In this document: in pieces, positions 1 through 7,495 of the stretch
How positions within the stretch are numbered: the stretch's first letter is position 1
Layout: every line of letters starts with the position of its first letter
IMG/VR virus record: IMGVR_UViG_3300048996_000263
Span: 1-58,825 of that record
Direction: 5' to 3' (one strand)
Origin: a virus
DNA: 58,825 nt
Translations under genes and position numbers: made by a program
Notes under the pieces: generated by a model
Database searches by the model: none
What the model was told of the DNA's origin: nothing
What the model saw: the letters and a program-made list of their open reading frames with translations, nothing else

Positions 1-165
1 CTAGCGGGTGAGCGACCTCAACAGCGATCCCCACCCAGACCGGGTCACCGGTAGGGTGACACCCGGGTTCTTCGAGTCACGCAACCCGTCGAGCGTGTGA
101 GCCACCTCGACACAGTTGTCTGTCCCCTGTGATCGACTGGACTTCTTCCAGCGTCTGTCCTCCAT
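1..165 (-). CDS. DUF397 family protein
   Basis: Small protein of 54 residues opening with the RWKKSSRSQGTDNCVEVA signature of DUF397, then a DSKNPG stretch typical of the family. In actinomycetes such genes lie directly downstream of a DUF5753 helix-turn-helix regulator, as here (11 bases apart). The pair is thought to act as a regulator with its small partner, sometimes in a toxin-antitoxin-like way; that role is inferred from the family. The TAG stop is the first three bases of the window, so the gene is complete. The C-terminus differs from the family's usual LxFspxeWxaF ending, so the tail may be degenerate. Confidence 0.85.
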   Translation of the reverse strand: MEDRRWKKSSRSQGTDNCVEVAHTLDGLRDSKNPGVTLPVTRSGWGSLLRSLTR

Positions 166-176
166 GAGTTCCTCCG

Positions 177-992
177 TCAGGTGATGCGCCTACGGAGGAT
201 CGTCGCAGACTCTTGATCGTCGGCGGCGGACTCCCAGAGATCAGCGAACGCTTTCAGGTAAACCTCGGTCTCGTCCGGCTCGTGGATGTACGTCGCGTCC
301 GTCAACCCTTCGAGGTAGACGCGAGTGATCGAGGCCGGGCTGGCGACCTTCACGATCCGGAACCCGACACCCAACGCCCGGTGCGCGCCAGCCGAGAACG
401 GCATGATCCGGATCGACACCGACGGCAACTCGGCCACGTCGAGCAGATGCCGCAGCTGCTGGCGCATCACCTCGGCGCCGCCGACCAGCGTGTGCACCGC
501 CGCCTCGCCCAGCAGGATCTTCACAGTCGGAGGGTCCGGGCGCTTCAGGATCGACTGCCGCGCCACCCGGTCGGCGACTCGCTCGCCCAGCTTCACCGTG
601 GACGATGTCCCCAGCAGGGCGCGGGCGTACCTCTCCGTCTGGACCAGGGAATGGATCAGGATGTCGTCGAAGAACAGGATCTCGTCGGCCTGCCGCTCGA
701 ACGTGATGTAGCTCTGCGCGAAGTCCGCCACATGCGCCGGGCTCTCCCGCTTCCGCGCCGCGATGGCCAGCAGGCGCAGCGTCGCCGCATCCTCAGCGTC
801 CAGCTTGTACAGCTCGGCGAGCCTGGCCGCTTCAGCCGGCACAATCCCGCGACCGCCGACCTCGACGCGACTGGCCTTGCCCTTGTACCAGTCGAGCTCT
901 TTCTCGACCTGGTCGGTGTCCAGTCCTGCCCGCTGTCGGAGGTTGCGCAGCATCTCGCCGAGGGCGGCCCGCTGCGGGTTGTGTGTCGCCAA
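177..992 (-). CDS. XRE-type helix-turn-helix regulator with DUF5753 domain
   Basis: DNA-binding regulator. The N-terminus has an XRE helix-turn-helix (LGEMLRNLRQRAGLDTDQV, then KASRVEVG). The rest is the DUF5753 domain, with its SYITFERQADEILFFDDILI and LVQTERYARALL stretches and a VYLEGLTDATY segment near the end. The reading frame is open from 1067, but a GGAGGG ribosome site sits four bases before a TTG at 992, giving a 271-residue protein of the usual family length. That start is preferred; an upstream ATG at 1025 is possible. It pairs with the DUF397 gene downstream and is divergent from the plus-strand cluster, so it may control that cluster. Confidence 0.88.
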   Translation of the reverse strand: MATHNPQRAALGEMLRNLRQRAGLDTDQVEKELDWYKGKASRVEVGGRGIVPAEAARLAELYKLDAEDAATLRLLAIAARKRESPAHVADFAQSYITFERQADEILFFDDILIHSLVQTERYARALLGTSSTVKLGERVADRVARQSILKRPDPPTVKILLGEAAVHTLVGGAEVMRQQLRHLLDVAELPSVSIRIMPFSAGAHRALGVGFRIVKVASPASITRVYLEGLTDATYIHEPDETEVYLKAFADLWESAADDQESATILRRRIT

Positions 993-1239
993 TGTCCCTC
1001 CATCTGTCTGTCCGCTGCACATCATCCCCCGACGGCTCGCTATTCTGCATTCGCCCGATCGGGCCATCGCTTATTAGCCATCGCTCGTTGTACCGTGCTT
1101 GTAGGCCAACGCCGCTTTCGGTTCCTCCGGGACTGATGCGCCAGCGGCAGGCCCGGGACGGTGGCCGGTTACGCCGGTCATCGTTTCCCGGTAACCCAAA
1201 CGGGGTAGCCGGTATGCCTTTTCGGGGAGGCGAACGCAC
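993..1239. promoter_or_regulatory. Divergent intergenic region
   Basis: About 250 bases between the DUF5753 regulator and the first plus-strand gene. No convincing -35/-10 pair stands out, but the divergent arrangement means promoters for both directions should lie here. A GGGGAGG ribosome site precedes the ATG at 1240. Nothing else is seen in it. Confidence 0.35.
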
Positions 1240-1494
1240 ATGGCCATCACATGGCTACCAGGCTGGGAAACGATCCACATCGGTGACACCTACGGGAATC
1301 CGGTCACCGGCAAGGTCGGCCTAGTGCAGGTCGGGCGACAGACCAAGATCGGCGTCAAGTTCTGGCCGGGAACCAAGGTCGGTCCGAGCACCGACCCGCC
1401 CGACCAGACGATGGACCTGTACACCATCTCGGACTGTTTGACGTCGCTGAACAAGATCCGCAGTCAAGCGATCGCCCGCGGACTCCTGTCGTGA
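1240..1494 (+). CDS. Small protein, unrecognised
   Basis: Protein of 84 residues with a GWETIHIGDTYGNPVTGKVG opening and a YTISDCLTSLNKIRSQAIARGLL end. The first half looks like a small beta-strand-rich domain and the end an amphipathic helix; this is inference from composition. A GGGGAGG ribosome site lies nine bases before the ATG. First gene of the plus-strand cargo cluster; its stop overlaps the next GTG. Function unknown. Confidence 0.7.
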   Translation: MAITWLPGWETIHIGDTYGNPVTGKVGLVQVGRQTKIGVKFWPGTKVGPSTDPPDQTMDLYTISDCLTSLNKIRSQAIARGLLS

Positions 1495-1931
1495 CCGCCA
1501 CCGAGTGGCTCACCATCATGCTCATCGTGCTGACGGTCGAGCTCCTCTACCTGATCGGCGAGGCGCTCTACCACGCGTTCCGCCGCGAGCTCAACGCTGA
1601 CACTCTGCGCCACGTCCAGTCTGAGACCGCGCACTACGACTTCCTATACGGAGGCTCCGCCGCACAGGGCGTTGAGACTCCACTGTCCGCGCCCGGGTGC
1701 CCTTCACCACTTCACCCGGGCGCGGACCCCAATCCCCGGACCGCCGCACTCTCCTCCTCCCCTCCTTCCTGTGGAGAGGCCCTCCCCGGCAGTGGCGGTC
1801 CGGGCCAGAGCAGCCGATCGGAGCCGGTGCCCCCCGACCTGGCTCCGGTCGGTGTCGCACCTCACCCCCGAGGTGAGGGTGTCGGCGCGGCCTGCCCCCG
1901 ACAGGTCACGCCGACCATGGACGCGGCGTGA
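1491..1931 (+). CDS. Membrane-anchored small protein with questionable C-terminus
   Basis: GTG start overlaps the previous stop. Residues 6-25 (LTIMLIVLTVELLYLIGEAL) form a clear transmembrane segment, followed by a charged stretch to about residue 60. The last 80 residues are Pro/Ser/Gly-rich and carry a 15-bp perfect hairpin in their DNA (1685-1727), so the real protein may be shorter or the tail may be fortuitously open. Its end overlaps the next gene. Function unknown. Confidence 0.5.
   Translation: MTATEWLTIMLIVLTVELLYLIGEALYHAFRRELNADTLRHVQSETAHYDFLYGGSAAQGVETPLSAPGCPSPLHPGADPNPRTAALSSSPPSCGEALPGSGGPGQSSRSEPVPPDLAPVGVAPHPRGEGVGAACPRQVTPTMDAA
1685..1727 (+). repeat. 15-bp perfect inverted repeat (hairpin)
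   Basis: Arms 1685-1699 and 1713-1727 are perfect reverse complements with a 13-base loop. There is no following T-run on the plus strand, so it is not a textbook intrinsic terminator. It sits inside an open frame. A second, shorter inverted repeat (CTCACC/GGTGAG) follows near 1861-1877. Confidence 0.6.
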
Positions 1932-2302
1932 TGACCTCGCCGCAAGAGGACACTCCCCCGGCGCCCCGCAACGACTGGTTCGACACGCCACCCAAGCCCT
2001 CCCGGTTCGAATGGCGACGCGACCTGTGCTGCCCCTACCTCACACACTTCGCCAACGTCAACCGCTACCTGCATAAAGCCGCTGGGCTCCGCTGGGTGTT
2101 CGCCGTCTGCGACGCCGCCGTCGACCTCGACATGCCACCGGAGTACCCCGGCCTGACCGAACGCTGCCCGGACTGCCTGGACTGGGCACGCCAGCACGGA
2201 CACGAATACCAGGACCCAGCTGCGATGCGCGAGGCACGGCTACAGCGCCAGCAAGACGCCGTGGCCGAACTCGACCAAGCCATCAACGAGGACCGGCAAT
2301 GA
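1928..2302 (+). CDS. Hypothetical protein with Cys pairs
   Basis: Protein of 124 residues, Trp- and Pro-rich near the N-terminus, with cysteines in CC, C and CPDC spacings (RDLCCPY, FAVCDAA, ERCPDCLDW) that could bind zinc. The C-terminal third is a charged helix likely to form a coiled coil (ARLQRQQDAVAELDQAINED). It overlaps the genes on both sides by four bases, so it belongs to one transcript with them. Function unknown. Confidence 0.72.
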   Translation: MMTSPQEDTPPAPRNDWFDTPPKPSRFEWRRDLCCPYLTHFANVNRYLHKAAGLRWVFAVCDAAVDLDMPPEYPGLTERCPDCLDWARQHGHEYQDPAAMREARLQRQQDAVAELDQAINEDRQ

Positions 2303-2550
2303 ACATCGACGCACTCAAAGCCGCGCTCATGGCGATACCCGACAGCCTCGTCGAGCTCCCCACCACCACAGTCGCCGACGGATACCGGGACGCACTGGCC
2401 AAGTTCGACCAGTTGATGAACAACTCCACCCACCCCCAAACAGCGGCGGTGTGGAGCTTGCTTGCCGAGCGCGCACAGCAGGCCTTCTATTTCGAGGGCG
2501 CCGAAGACCAAGTCCGGCTGGCGATGCAACAGCTCGTCGCGTCCCTGTAA
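2299..2550 (+). CDS. Small acidic hypothetical protein
   Basis: Protein of 83 residues, mostly helical by composition, with its ATG overlapping the TGA of the gene before. No recognisable domain. Its ending (FEGAEDQVRLAMQQLVASL) looks like an amphipathic helix. Fourth member of the plus-strand cluster. Confidence 0.68.
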   Translation: MNIDALKAALMAIPDSLVELPTTTVADGYRDALAKFDQLMNNSTHPQTAAVWSLLAERAQQAFYFEGAEDQVRLAMQQLVASL

Positions 2551-2587
2551 CCCCCCCCCGAAAGCTAGTCAGAAAGGCGTCAGACAC

Positions 2588-2734
2588 ATGCCAACCACTT
2601 TCGCGGCACCCGTCGACGAGCCCACCGTGGACATCACGCCCGCAGCGTGTCCACTGACCGCGCAGCAGTGCACCATCGAGAAGTGTTACTACCTGAACGA
2701 CGAGAAAGCTCAAGCCGACTGCGATATCTGCTGA
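2588..2734 (+). CDS. Cysteine-rich microprotein
   Basis: Protein of 48 residues with five cysteines in its second half (ACPLTAQQCTIEKCYY and DCDIC). The last two sit in a CxxC pair, so metal binding or disulphides are plausible. An AAAGG element lies about a dozen bases before the ATG. Spacing of 37 bases to the gene upstream and 72 to the next. Confidence 0.55.
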   Translation: MPTTFAAPVDEPTVDITPAACPLTAQQCTIEKCYYLNDEKAQADCDIC

Positions 2735-2806
2735 CGGTCAGCCCGTAACACCCTGGAGATCACCTAAGACAAGGCGAGGAGACACGTCATGCAGCAGGAG
2801 GTAGCC

Positions 2807-3142
2807 ATGAGCGAGCAGGCAGCGGAAACAGAACGCGCCAGAAACGCGCTCGCCACGATGGAAATCGTGGGCGTCATACTCCTGATAGCTGGCCTGATCG
2901 TCGGGTTCGCTGGTCACAAGACAGCGCAGTTCGGCGGCGCAGACTGCGGATCGGTCCTCGCGGGCGGCGGCGGCGAGCTCACCAACACCGGCTTCGCGTT
3001 GTGCGACAAGGTCATGTCAGCGCCCACTGCGTGGACGTTCATCCTGCTGATCTGTGCGGTACTTCTGCTGATCTGCGGGTGGATCGTCGACGCCGTCCAG
3101 GAGAGTGCCCACCAGGCGAAGCTCCGTAACCAGGCCGCCTGA
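2807..3142 (+). CDS. Two-pass membrane protein
   Basis: Two transmembrane segments (ATMEIVGVILLIAGLIVGFAG near the start and WTFILLICAVLLLICGWIV near the end) enclose a Gly-rich loop with two cysteines that would face outside. A perfect AGGAGG five bases before the ATG at 2807 supports this start (111 residues); an in-frame ATG at 2789 with its own GAGGAG is the alternative. Last gene before the bidirectional terminator. A role in superinfection exclusion or lysogenic conversion is possible from its place, but nothing proves it. Confidence 0.68.
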   Translation: MSEQAAETERARNALATMEIVGVILLIAGLIVGFAGHKTAQFGGADCGSVLAGGGGELTNTGFALCDKVMSAPTAWTFILLICAVLLLICGWIVDAVQESAHQAKLRNQAA

Positions 3143-3150
3143 GAACGCCA

Positions 3151-3193
3151 AAAACGGCCCCACCCTCCCGATTAAGGGAAGGTGGGGCCGTTT
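3151..3193. terminator. Bidirectional intrinsic terminator
   Basis: Strong inverted repeat: the AAAACGGCCCCACC arm pairs with GGTGGGGCCGTTT around an imperfect inner stem and short loop. T-rich sequence follows on both strands. It lies between the converging plus-strand cargo cluster and the minus-strand late operon, so it can end both transcripts. Confidence 0.85.
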
Positions 3194-3214
3194 CAGTTTG
3201 TTCAGTCGACCGGA

Positions 3215-3532
3215 CTAGAAAAACTTGAACTGGTTGGTGCTGATCACCACCGGGATCTCTGGATTGTCGGTGACCCGGGCGCACACCCAAAACCTGCCGG
3301 CGGTCATTACGCCGTGCGGACTACCTGTCCCGACCAGCAGCGCGCCGAAGGTCTGGCCGTCGATGAACTCCCAGATCGCGGTCGACCACAGCACCGGTTC
3401 CACTGTCCGGACCGGCGTGAACCCCATGACGATCGGCAGGCCCGTCGGATCCACCAGGCCGGACGTGTCACGCGCGCCGATGGGCAGCCGCACATAGTCC
3501 TTGGACCACACGGGCATCTCTGTCCTGAGCAT
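3215..3532 (-). CDS. Putative structural protein at the end of the late operon
   Basis: Protein of 105 residues starting MLRTEMPVWSKDYVRLPIG; its ATG shares one base with the TGA of the gene before it. Rich in short beta strands (GTGSPHGVMTAGRFWVCARV), fitting a small virion or fibre-associated domain. It is the last gene of the late module, so a receptor-binding accessory role is possible but inferred only from position. Confidence 0.6.
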   Translation of the reverse strand: MLRTEMPVWSKDYVRLPIGARDTSGLVDPTGLPIVMGFTPVRTVEPVLWSTAIWEFIDGQTFGALLVGTGSPHGVMTAGRFWVCARVTDNPEIPVVISTNQFKFF

Positions 3533-5076
3533 CACTCGACCCCCGCTCGTCCGCTGGACCACTTCACGTAAGCCGCGCCTGCGGTCCACTTCGTTCGTGC
3601 TGAGCCAGCCGACCACTTCGCGTGTGCCGGCCCGGCGGTGAGCATCAGGTCCCGCTCTGGCACGAGGCTTGCCGTCAGCAGGCTGACTGCTATCAACGCC
3701 GCGGCGGCCGATGCTGTTCGTGTCGGCCCGGCGGTGAGATTCGATGTTCCGGCGAGGACTGCCGCCCCGATCGCCGTCACGACAGCGCCGGCCTGCAAGA
3801 CGCTGTTAGCCGCCAGGTCGGCGCCGGCCGGCCGGGACGGTGTGCCCGCCGCAGTCAGTGCGGACAAGGCGGCCAGGGTCGCTGCCCCGGTTACGCTTCC
3901 GCCCGGTGCGGCTGTCACCGACGAGTCCGCGGATAGGGTCGCCACGGCGAACCGGACGGCCATCGCCGCGGCCGTGAGCGATGAGGTAGCGGACAGCGTG
4001 GCGGCGCCGGCAGAGACCGCGGTCCCGGCGACCGTGAGTGTGGACGTCGCGGCGAGAGTGGCGTCTGCGGGCAGGATCGCGCCGGAGCTGGCGGTCAGTG
4101 TGCTGCCGGCAGTCAGGGTGGCCGCGCCGAACGTGGTCCGGTCGGCGGCCGCCGTGAGAGTCGAGCCCGCGGACAAGGTCCCCGCGCCCGTGGTCGTGAC
4201 TGTTCCGGAGGTTGTAAGGCTTGAGGTGGCGCCGAGCGTTGCCGCGACCGGCTTGACCACAACACCAGCTGTCGTGACAGTCGAGTCCGCGGTGAGGGTC
4301 GCAGCAGGTAGGACGATCCGGGTGGCCCCGGCCGTCAGCGTTGAGTCGGCTGTCAGGGTCGCTGACGAGATTGCGATGACGAACCCGGCGACCGTCAGGG
4401 ACGAGGTCGCGGTGAGCGTGGCGTCCCCGTTGACCGTGCTGCCGCCGGCGGCCTTCATCTCCAGCGCGATGGCGACGAACTTCAGGCCGGTGGGCGCGCT
4501 GTAACCGACGGCCTTGGACACCGCGGTCCCGGCGTCGAGGTGGTGCGTGACGTACCAGCCGTACTGGCCCGTGTTGAAGCCGACCTCATCCTCAGTTGCG
4601 GTACCGGCGTTGGTGCGCGCTGTGCGCGACGCGTTGGAGACCGCGTTCCAATCTCCGACGCCGAAGATGACGCAGCTGTTGGCCTGCTGCGGGGTGATGT
4701 TCAGAGTTGACGCGCCGGTACCGTTTCCGGTGGCGGTCGCACCTGGACCGGACGATCCCGAGACGACGAGGCAGCTCGGTCCCCACTGGTTCGACGTCGC
4801 CGACCGGGCGACTGTGAGCGTGGATGTCTGCCCGGAACCGACTGCCGTATGCCAGGCGGAGATCCAGCAGTTCGCGCCCACGTTGACCGGGCCGACCTGT
4901 GTCCACGAGAGACCCGTACCGCCTGTGGGCGCGGTGGCCGTGGAGGTCTGGTCAGCTGTGATAGCGAAGACGACGACGTAGTCACCGGCGACCATGACGA
5001 CGTTGTTGAAGGTTTTCGGCGTAGTCGTGGTGTTGAACGCCGCGGAGGGCGTGTACTTGGTTGCGGTGATCGCCAC
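3532..5076 (-). CDS. Repeat-rich tail fibre-like protein
   Basis: Protein of 514 residues. Residues 1-210 resemble a beta-sandwich domain with WISAWHTAVGSG and YVTHHLDAGTAVSKAV stretches. Residues from about 217 to 455 are a dozen 20-residue tandem repeats of the form ATLTADSTLTAxxxxxxxxx. The last 40 residues hold three copies of a nine-residue AGxAxxKWS unit. Regular repeats near the end of a tail operon fit a fibrous, surface-exposed shaft. The domain could bind host glycans; this is inference. Low sequence complexity makes homology searches unreliable here. Confidence 0.7.
   Translation of the reverse strand: MAITATKYTPSAAFNTTTTPKTFNNVVMVAGDYVVVFAITADQTSTATAPTGGTGLSWTQVGPVNVGANCWISAWHTAVGSGQTSTLTVARSATSNQWGPSCLVVSGSSGPGATATGNGTGASTLNITPQQANSCVIFGVGDWNAVSNASRTARTNAGTATEDEVGFNTGQYGWYVTHHLDAGTAVSKAVGYSAPTGLKFVAIALEMKAAGGSTVNGDATLTATSSLTVAGFVIAISSATLTADSTLTAGATRIVLPAATLTADSTVTTAGVVVKPVAATLGATSSLTTSGTVTTTGAGTLSAGSTLTAAADRTTFGAATLTAGSTLTASSGAILPADATLAATSTLTVAGTAVSAGAATLSATSSLTAAAMAVRFAVATLSADSSVTAAPGGSVTGAATLAALSALTAAGTPSRPAGADLAANSVLQAGAVVTAIGAAVLAGTSNLTAGPTRTASAAAALIAVSLLTASLVPERDLMLTAGPAHAKWSAGSARTKWTAGAAYVKWSSGRAGVE
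3710..4430 (-). repeat. Coding tandem repeats, about 60-bp period
   Basis: About twelve diverged copies of a 60-base unit encode the 20-residue ATLxAxSxLTA repeats of the fibre-like protein. The copies are not identical at DNA level, so the repeat is old or under diversifying change. Confidence 0.75.
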
Positions 5077-5090
5077 GCCAAATCACCTCC

Positions 5091-5390
5091 TCAGAAGAAG
5101 CCCGGACCGAGGGCCTTCTTGATGCTGGTCCGGAAGTTCTTCGTCGAGGCGAGGGTGGCGTTGCCGCGGTAGATCTGCTTCAGTTGGTTCAGGTCCGCGA
5201 GCATCGCCACCACATCGTCTGCTTCGGCCGGCGAGTAGTTGAATGGCGCCGCCTGGAACTGGGCGCTGGTCATTCCGCCGACCGCGTCGGTGTGCTGATC
5301 GATCTGCGCCAGCACGTTCTCCAGCCCTCGCGCGATCCGGCCCAGGGCTTCGTTCTCGGTCGACTTGTCCTGCTGGATACCGATTGCCAC
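5091..5390 (-). CDS. Small helical phage protein
   Basis: GTG start at 5390 chosen because AGGGGG lies just upstream and the previous gene stops at 5399; gives 99 residues. Mostly helical (NEALGRIARGLENVLAQIDQ, EADDVVAMLADLNQLKQIY), with a basic C-terminus (STKNFRTSIKKALGPGFF). Lies between fibre-like genes, so a small tail-associated or chaperone role is possible. Not recognised. Confidence 0.65.
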   Translation of the reverse strand: MAIGIQQDKSTENEALGRIARGLENVLAQIDQHTDAVGGMTSAQFQAAPFNYSPAEADDVVAMLADLNQLKQIYRGNATLASTKNFRTSIKKALGPGFF

Positions 5391-5398
5391 GATGCCCC

Positions 5399-5791
5399 CT
5401 AGCCAAGTGCGAGTGTGATTGCCCCGACCGCGAACGACAGGGTGTCGCCGAGCGCCGTGGTCTTCGATGCTGTGAGCGCGCCGAACCATGCGCGTCGTGG
5501 CGAGCCGTTCGAGTCGTACACCTCAACCGAGGTCGTCGTCGCCGCGGGCATGTTGGTGAAGTTGATCGCCCCGGTTGTCGTGATGGTCCCGTTGGTCGAG
5601 TTCGCAGGGAGCGCGGTGGTCAGGTTCTGTCGCGCGTAGCTGCCGCCGACCACCTCCGTGCCCGCCGCCGACGCGGTGCCGGTGGTGGTGAAACAGCCCA
5701 ACATCATGGGTGTGGTCGGCGGGGTGAACGTGGCCTTGCCGAGCGAAGCGTCGGTGAGACGCCCCGCTTCGGCCTGGGCGAGAGCAGGCAT
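5399..5791 (-). CDS. Putative minor tail / fibre protein
   Basis: Protein of 130 residues with an EVVGGSYARQNLTTALPA stretch that recurs in short actinophage tail-fibre proteins, and a VEVYDSNGSPRRAWFGAL strand pair. Beta-rich composition. Expected on the virion surface at the tail tip; the family role is not established. Confidence 0.65.
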   Translation of the reverse strand: MPALAQAEAGRLTDASLGKATFTPPTTPMMLGCFTTTGTASAAGTEVVGGSYARQNLTTALPANSTNGTITTTGAINFTNMPAATTTSVEVYDSNGSPRRAWFGALTASKTTALGDTLSFAVGAITLALG

Positions 5792-5792
5792 G

Positions 5793-6005
5793 TCAGCCGT
5801 CCTTCGTGGTCAGGTGGACACGGAGCTCGTCGCCGATCACCCCGTCAGCACCGGAGATCTGCGCTGCGCACACCTCGCAGCCGGTGGCCAGGGCGTGGCA
5901 GTCCATGTGCCAGTACACGTCCGAGCCGTCGGGTAGCCCGACGACGTGACGGGGATGGTCATCGGACTGCGTGCAGCCGATGCACACCCTGATCGGGTTG
6001 ACCAT
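5793..6005 (-). CDS. Small zinc-ribbon-like protein
   Basis: Protein of 70 residues with a CIGC pair and an HMDCHALATGCEVC cluster, enough Cys and His ligands for a zinc site. Sits between tail and lysis genes. Function unknown. Confidence 0.65.
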   Translation of the reverse strand: MVNPIRVCIGCTQSDDHPRHVVGLPDGSDVYWHMDCHALATGCEVCAAQISGADGVIGDELRVHLTTKDG

Positions 6006-6008
6006 CGA

Positions 6009-6263
6009 TCAGGCTCCGTAGGTCGGGGGCTTCGCCGAGCCCAGCAGGAGACGGGTGAGCCAGTCGGGAAGCTTCGCCTCGACCGCGCGCAGCAGCGGGT
6101 ACACGACAGCGAGGACGGTCGGGTAGGCCACGGTCTCCCAGAAGACGTTGAGCGTGACGCCGACGCCCTCAGGCAGTGCGAAGTGGACCATCAGGTATGT
6201 GACGAGCGCAGCCCACGCGCCGGGCAGGACAGTGCGCAGCCACGAGATCACCTTGTCAGACAT
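6009..6263 (-). CDS. Putative holin
   Basis: Protein of 84 residues immediately downstream of the endolysin gene. It has two hydrophobic stretches (WAALVTYLMVHFALPEGVGV and TVAYPTVLAVVYPLLRAV) and a polar C-terminus, a layout seen in actinophage holins. It would make the membrane lesions that let the amidase reach the peptidoglycan. Two other membrane proteins upstream in the same cluster are alternative holin candidates. Confidence 0.75.
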   Translation of the reverse strand: MSDKVISWLRTVLPGAWAALVTYLMVHFALPEGVGVTLNVFWETVAYPTVLAVVYPLLRAVEAKLPDWLTRLLLGSAKPPTYGA

Positions 6264-6266
6264 GGG

Positions 6267-7130
6267 TTAGCTTCCTTCCGTAGCGGCGCGACCAAACGCG
6301 CCGAGCACGATCTCTTTGACCTGAGCAGGGGTCACGCCTGTCACGCCGCGCGCTTCCAGTTCGGCGGCAAGCGCCGCTTCATCGACGTCGGCCACTGGCC
6401 GGCTCTTCAGCAGGTTCACGTCGGCGCGTAAGGAGGCCAGCTCGGTGAGGATGGTCCGGGCGTAGCTCTGGGTGTTGGCCAGCGTCGAGCCGACGGTGTC
6501 CTTGATTTCAGCGGTGTTCGGCCAGATGAACGCCCGCATCGAGTCGTTTAGGTCCACGTCTTCCTCCTGTGGTGCGTCGAGTCCGGCGAGGACGCGGGCG
6601 CGCGGGATGATGACTTCGATGAGTTGCCGGATACGGCGGTCGCCCGGACAGACCTTGCCCACCGAGGACGACCACAGCTCTCCGCCGGAGACCCGGCCGC
6701 CGAACGCGTAGCCGCCGAAGTTCCCGTCGCAGCCCTGCCGGTGGTAAGCGATACCTCGCGACCCCGGCCGGGAGTCGGGGCACAGCACGATCGGGATCCC
6801 GTGCGCCCGGTGACAGAACAGGATGATCAGTGCGATCGCCTCGCACTGTTGCGCCGTGAACGCCGGGACGTTCGAGCCTGACCAGGAACCGTAAGCGGCG
6901 CCGTGGTCCTCATTCTCGATCGCGATAACCCTGGGGTTTCCGTTCAGGTTCGCGGCCGACCTGTACTGCGTGTCCCGCGACTGGATGATCTGTCCGCTGG
7001 CGCGCGTGGAGAAATGCGCAGCCGAGGCGGGTGCGTAGCCGACGATCGTGTGCACACACACGATGTCGTAGCGAGCCATGTTCGTTCCGGCGCCGATCAG
7101 TTGGTGCGTAACCCCAGGCATCAACGCCAT
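6267..7130 (-). CDS. Endolysin, N-acetylmuramoyl-L-alanine amidase
   Basis: Protein of 287 residues. Residues 1-180 form an amidase_2/PGRP domain that cleaves the bond between muramic acid and the stem peptide. Visible zinc ligands are His27 (CVHTIVGY), His130 (AYHRQGC) and Cys161 in GKVCPGDRRIRQL, with Glu72 in IENED as a further conserved acid. The last 100 residues lack a known wall-binding repeat but contain short acidic helices that may position the enzyme. It abuts the holin gene and overlaps the preceding small membrane protein by one base. Confidence 0.93.
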   Translation of the reverse strand: MALMPGVTHQLIGAGTNMARYDIVCVHTIVGYAPASAAHFSTRASGQIIQSRDTQYRSAANLNGNPRVIAIENEDHGAAYGSWSGSNVPAFTAQQCEAIALIILFCHRAHGIPIVLCPDSRPGSRGIAYHRQGCDGNFGGYAFGGRVSGGELWSSSVGKVCPGDRRIRQLIEVIIPRARVLAGLDAPQEEDVDLNDSMRAFIWPNTAEIKDTVGSTLANTQSYARTILTELASLRADVNLLKSRPVADVDEAALAAELEARGVTGVTPAQVKEIVLGAFGRAATEGS

Positions 7131-7495
7131 CAGATCTCCCTTGCCTGACGGAGTCGCTCGTTTACTTCTTGCTGCTCGGCGAGCTCCTTACTCATCTGAC
7201 CGACCTGGTTGCGCAAGCCCTGGATCTCGGACTGCGCGGATTGGAGTTGCTCGCCGAGGCCGTCTGCACGTTTGTTCGCCGAGGCCAGCTTGATTTCCAG
7301 GAGTTCGATCTGCTTCTGCGCCGGCTCCAGCAGGCTGACCGCGGCAGCAGACAGGACCTGCGCGGCGTCCGCCTCAGTCTTACGTCCTTCGGCGGTCAGC
7401 TTCTTCAACTGGCCGCGCACGGTGAACAGCGCGCCCAGGCCGCTGAGGGCGCCGATGACTGCGACTGCGACTGCGACCCACAGCGATGCGTTCAC
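7130..7495 (-). CDS. Membrane-anchored coiled-coil protein (lysis cassette)
   Basis: GTG at 7495 overlaps the TGA upstream (GTGA), giving 121 residues. One N-terminal transmembrane segment (WVAVAVAVIGALSGLGALFTV), then a long charged coiled coil (KQIELLEIKLASANKRADGL, QLQSAQSEIQGLRNQVGQM). That topology resembles Rz/spanin-like or holin-accessory proteins. In a Gram-positive host an outer-membrane spanin is not expected, so the role is uncertain. Confidence 0.65.
   Translation of the reverse strand: MNASLWVAVAVAVIGALSGLGALFTVRGQLKKLTAEGRKTEADAAQVLSAAAVSLLEPAQKQIELLEIKLASANKRADGLGEQLQSAQSEIQGLRNQVGQMSKELAEQQEVNERLRQAREI

Noticed and set aside
3638-4504. A plus-strand open frame with regular Val/Ala repeats
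   Set aside because: The repeats merely mirror the 60-base tandem repeats of the minus-strand fibre-like gene.
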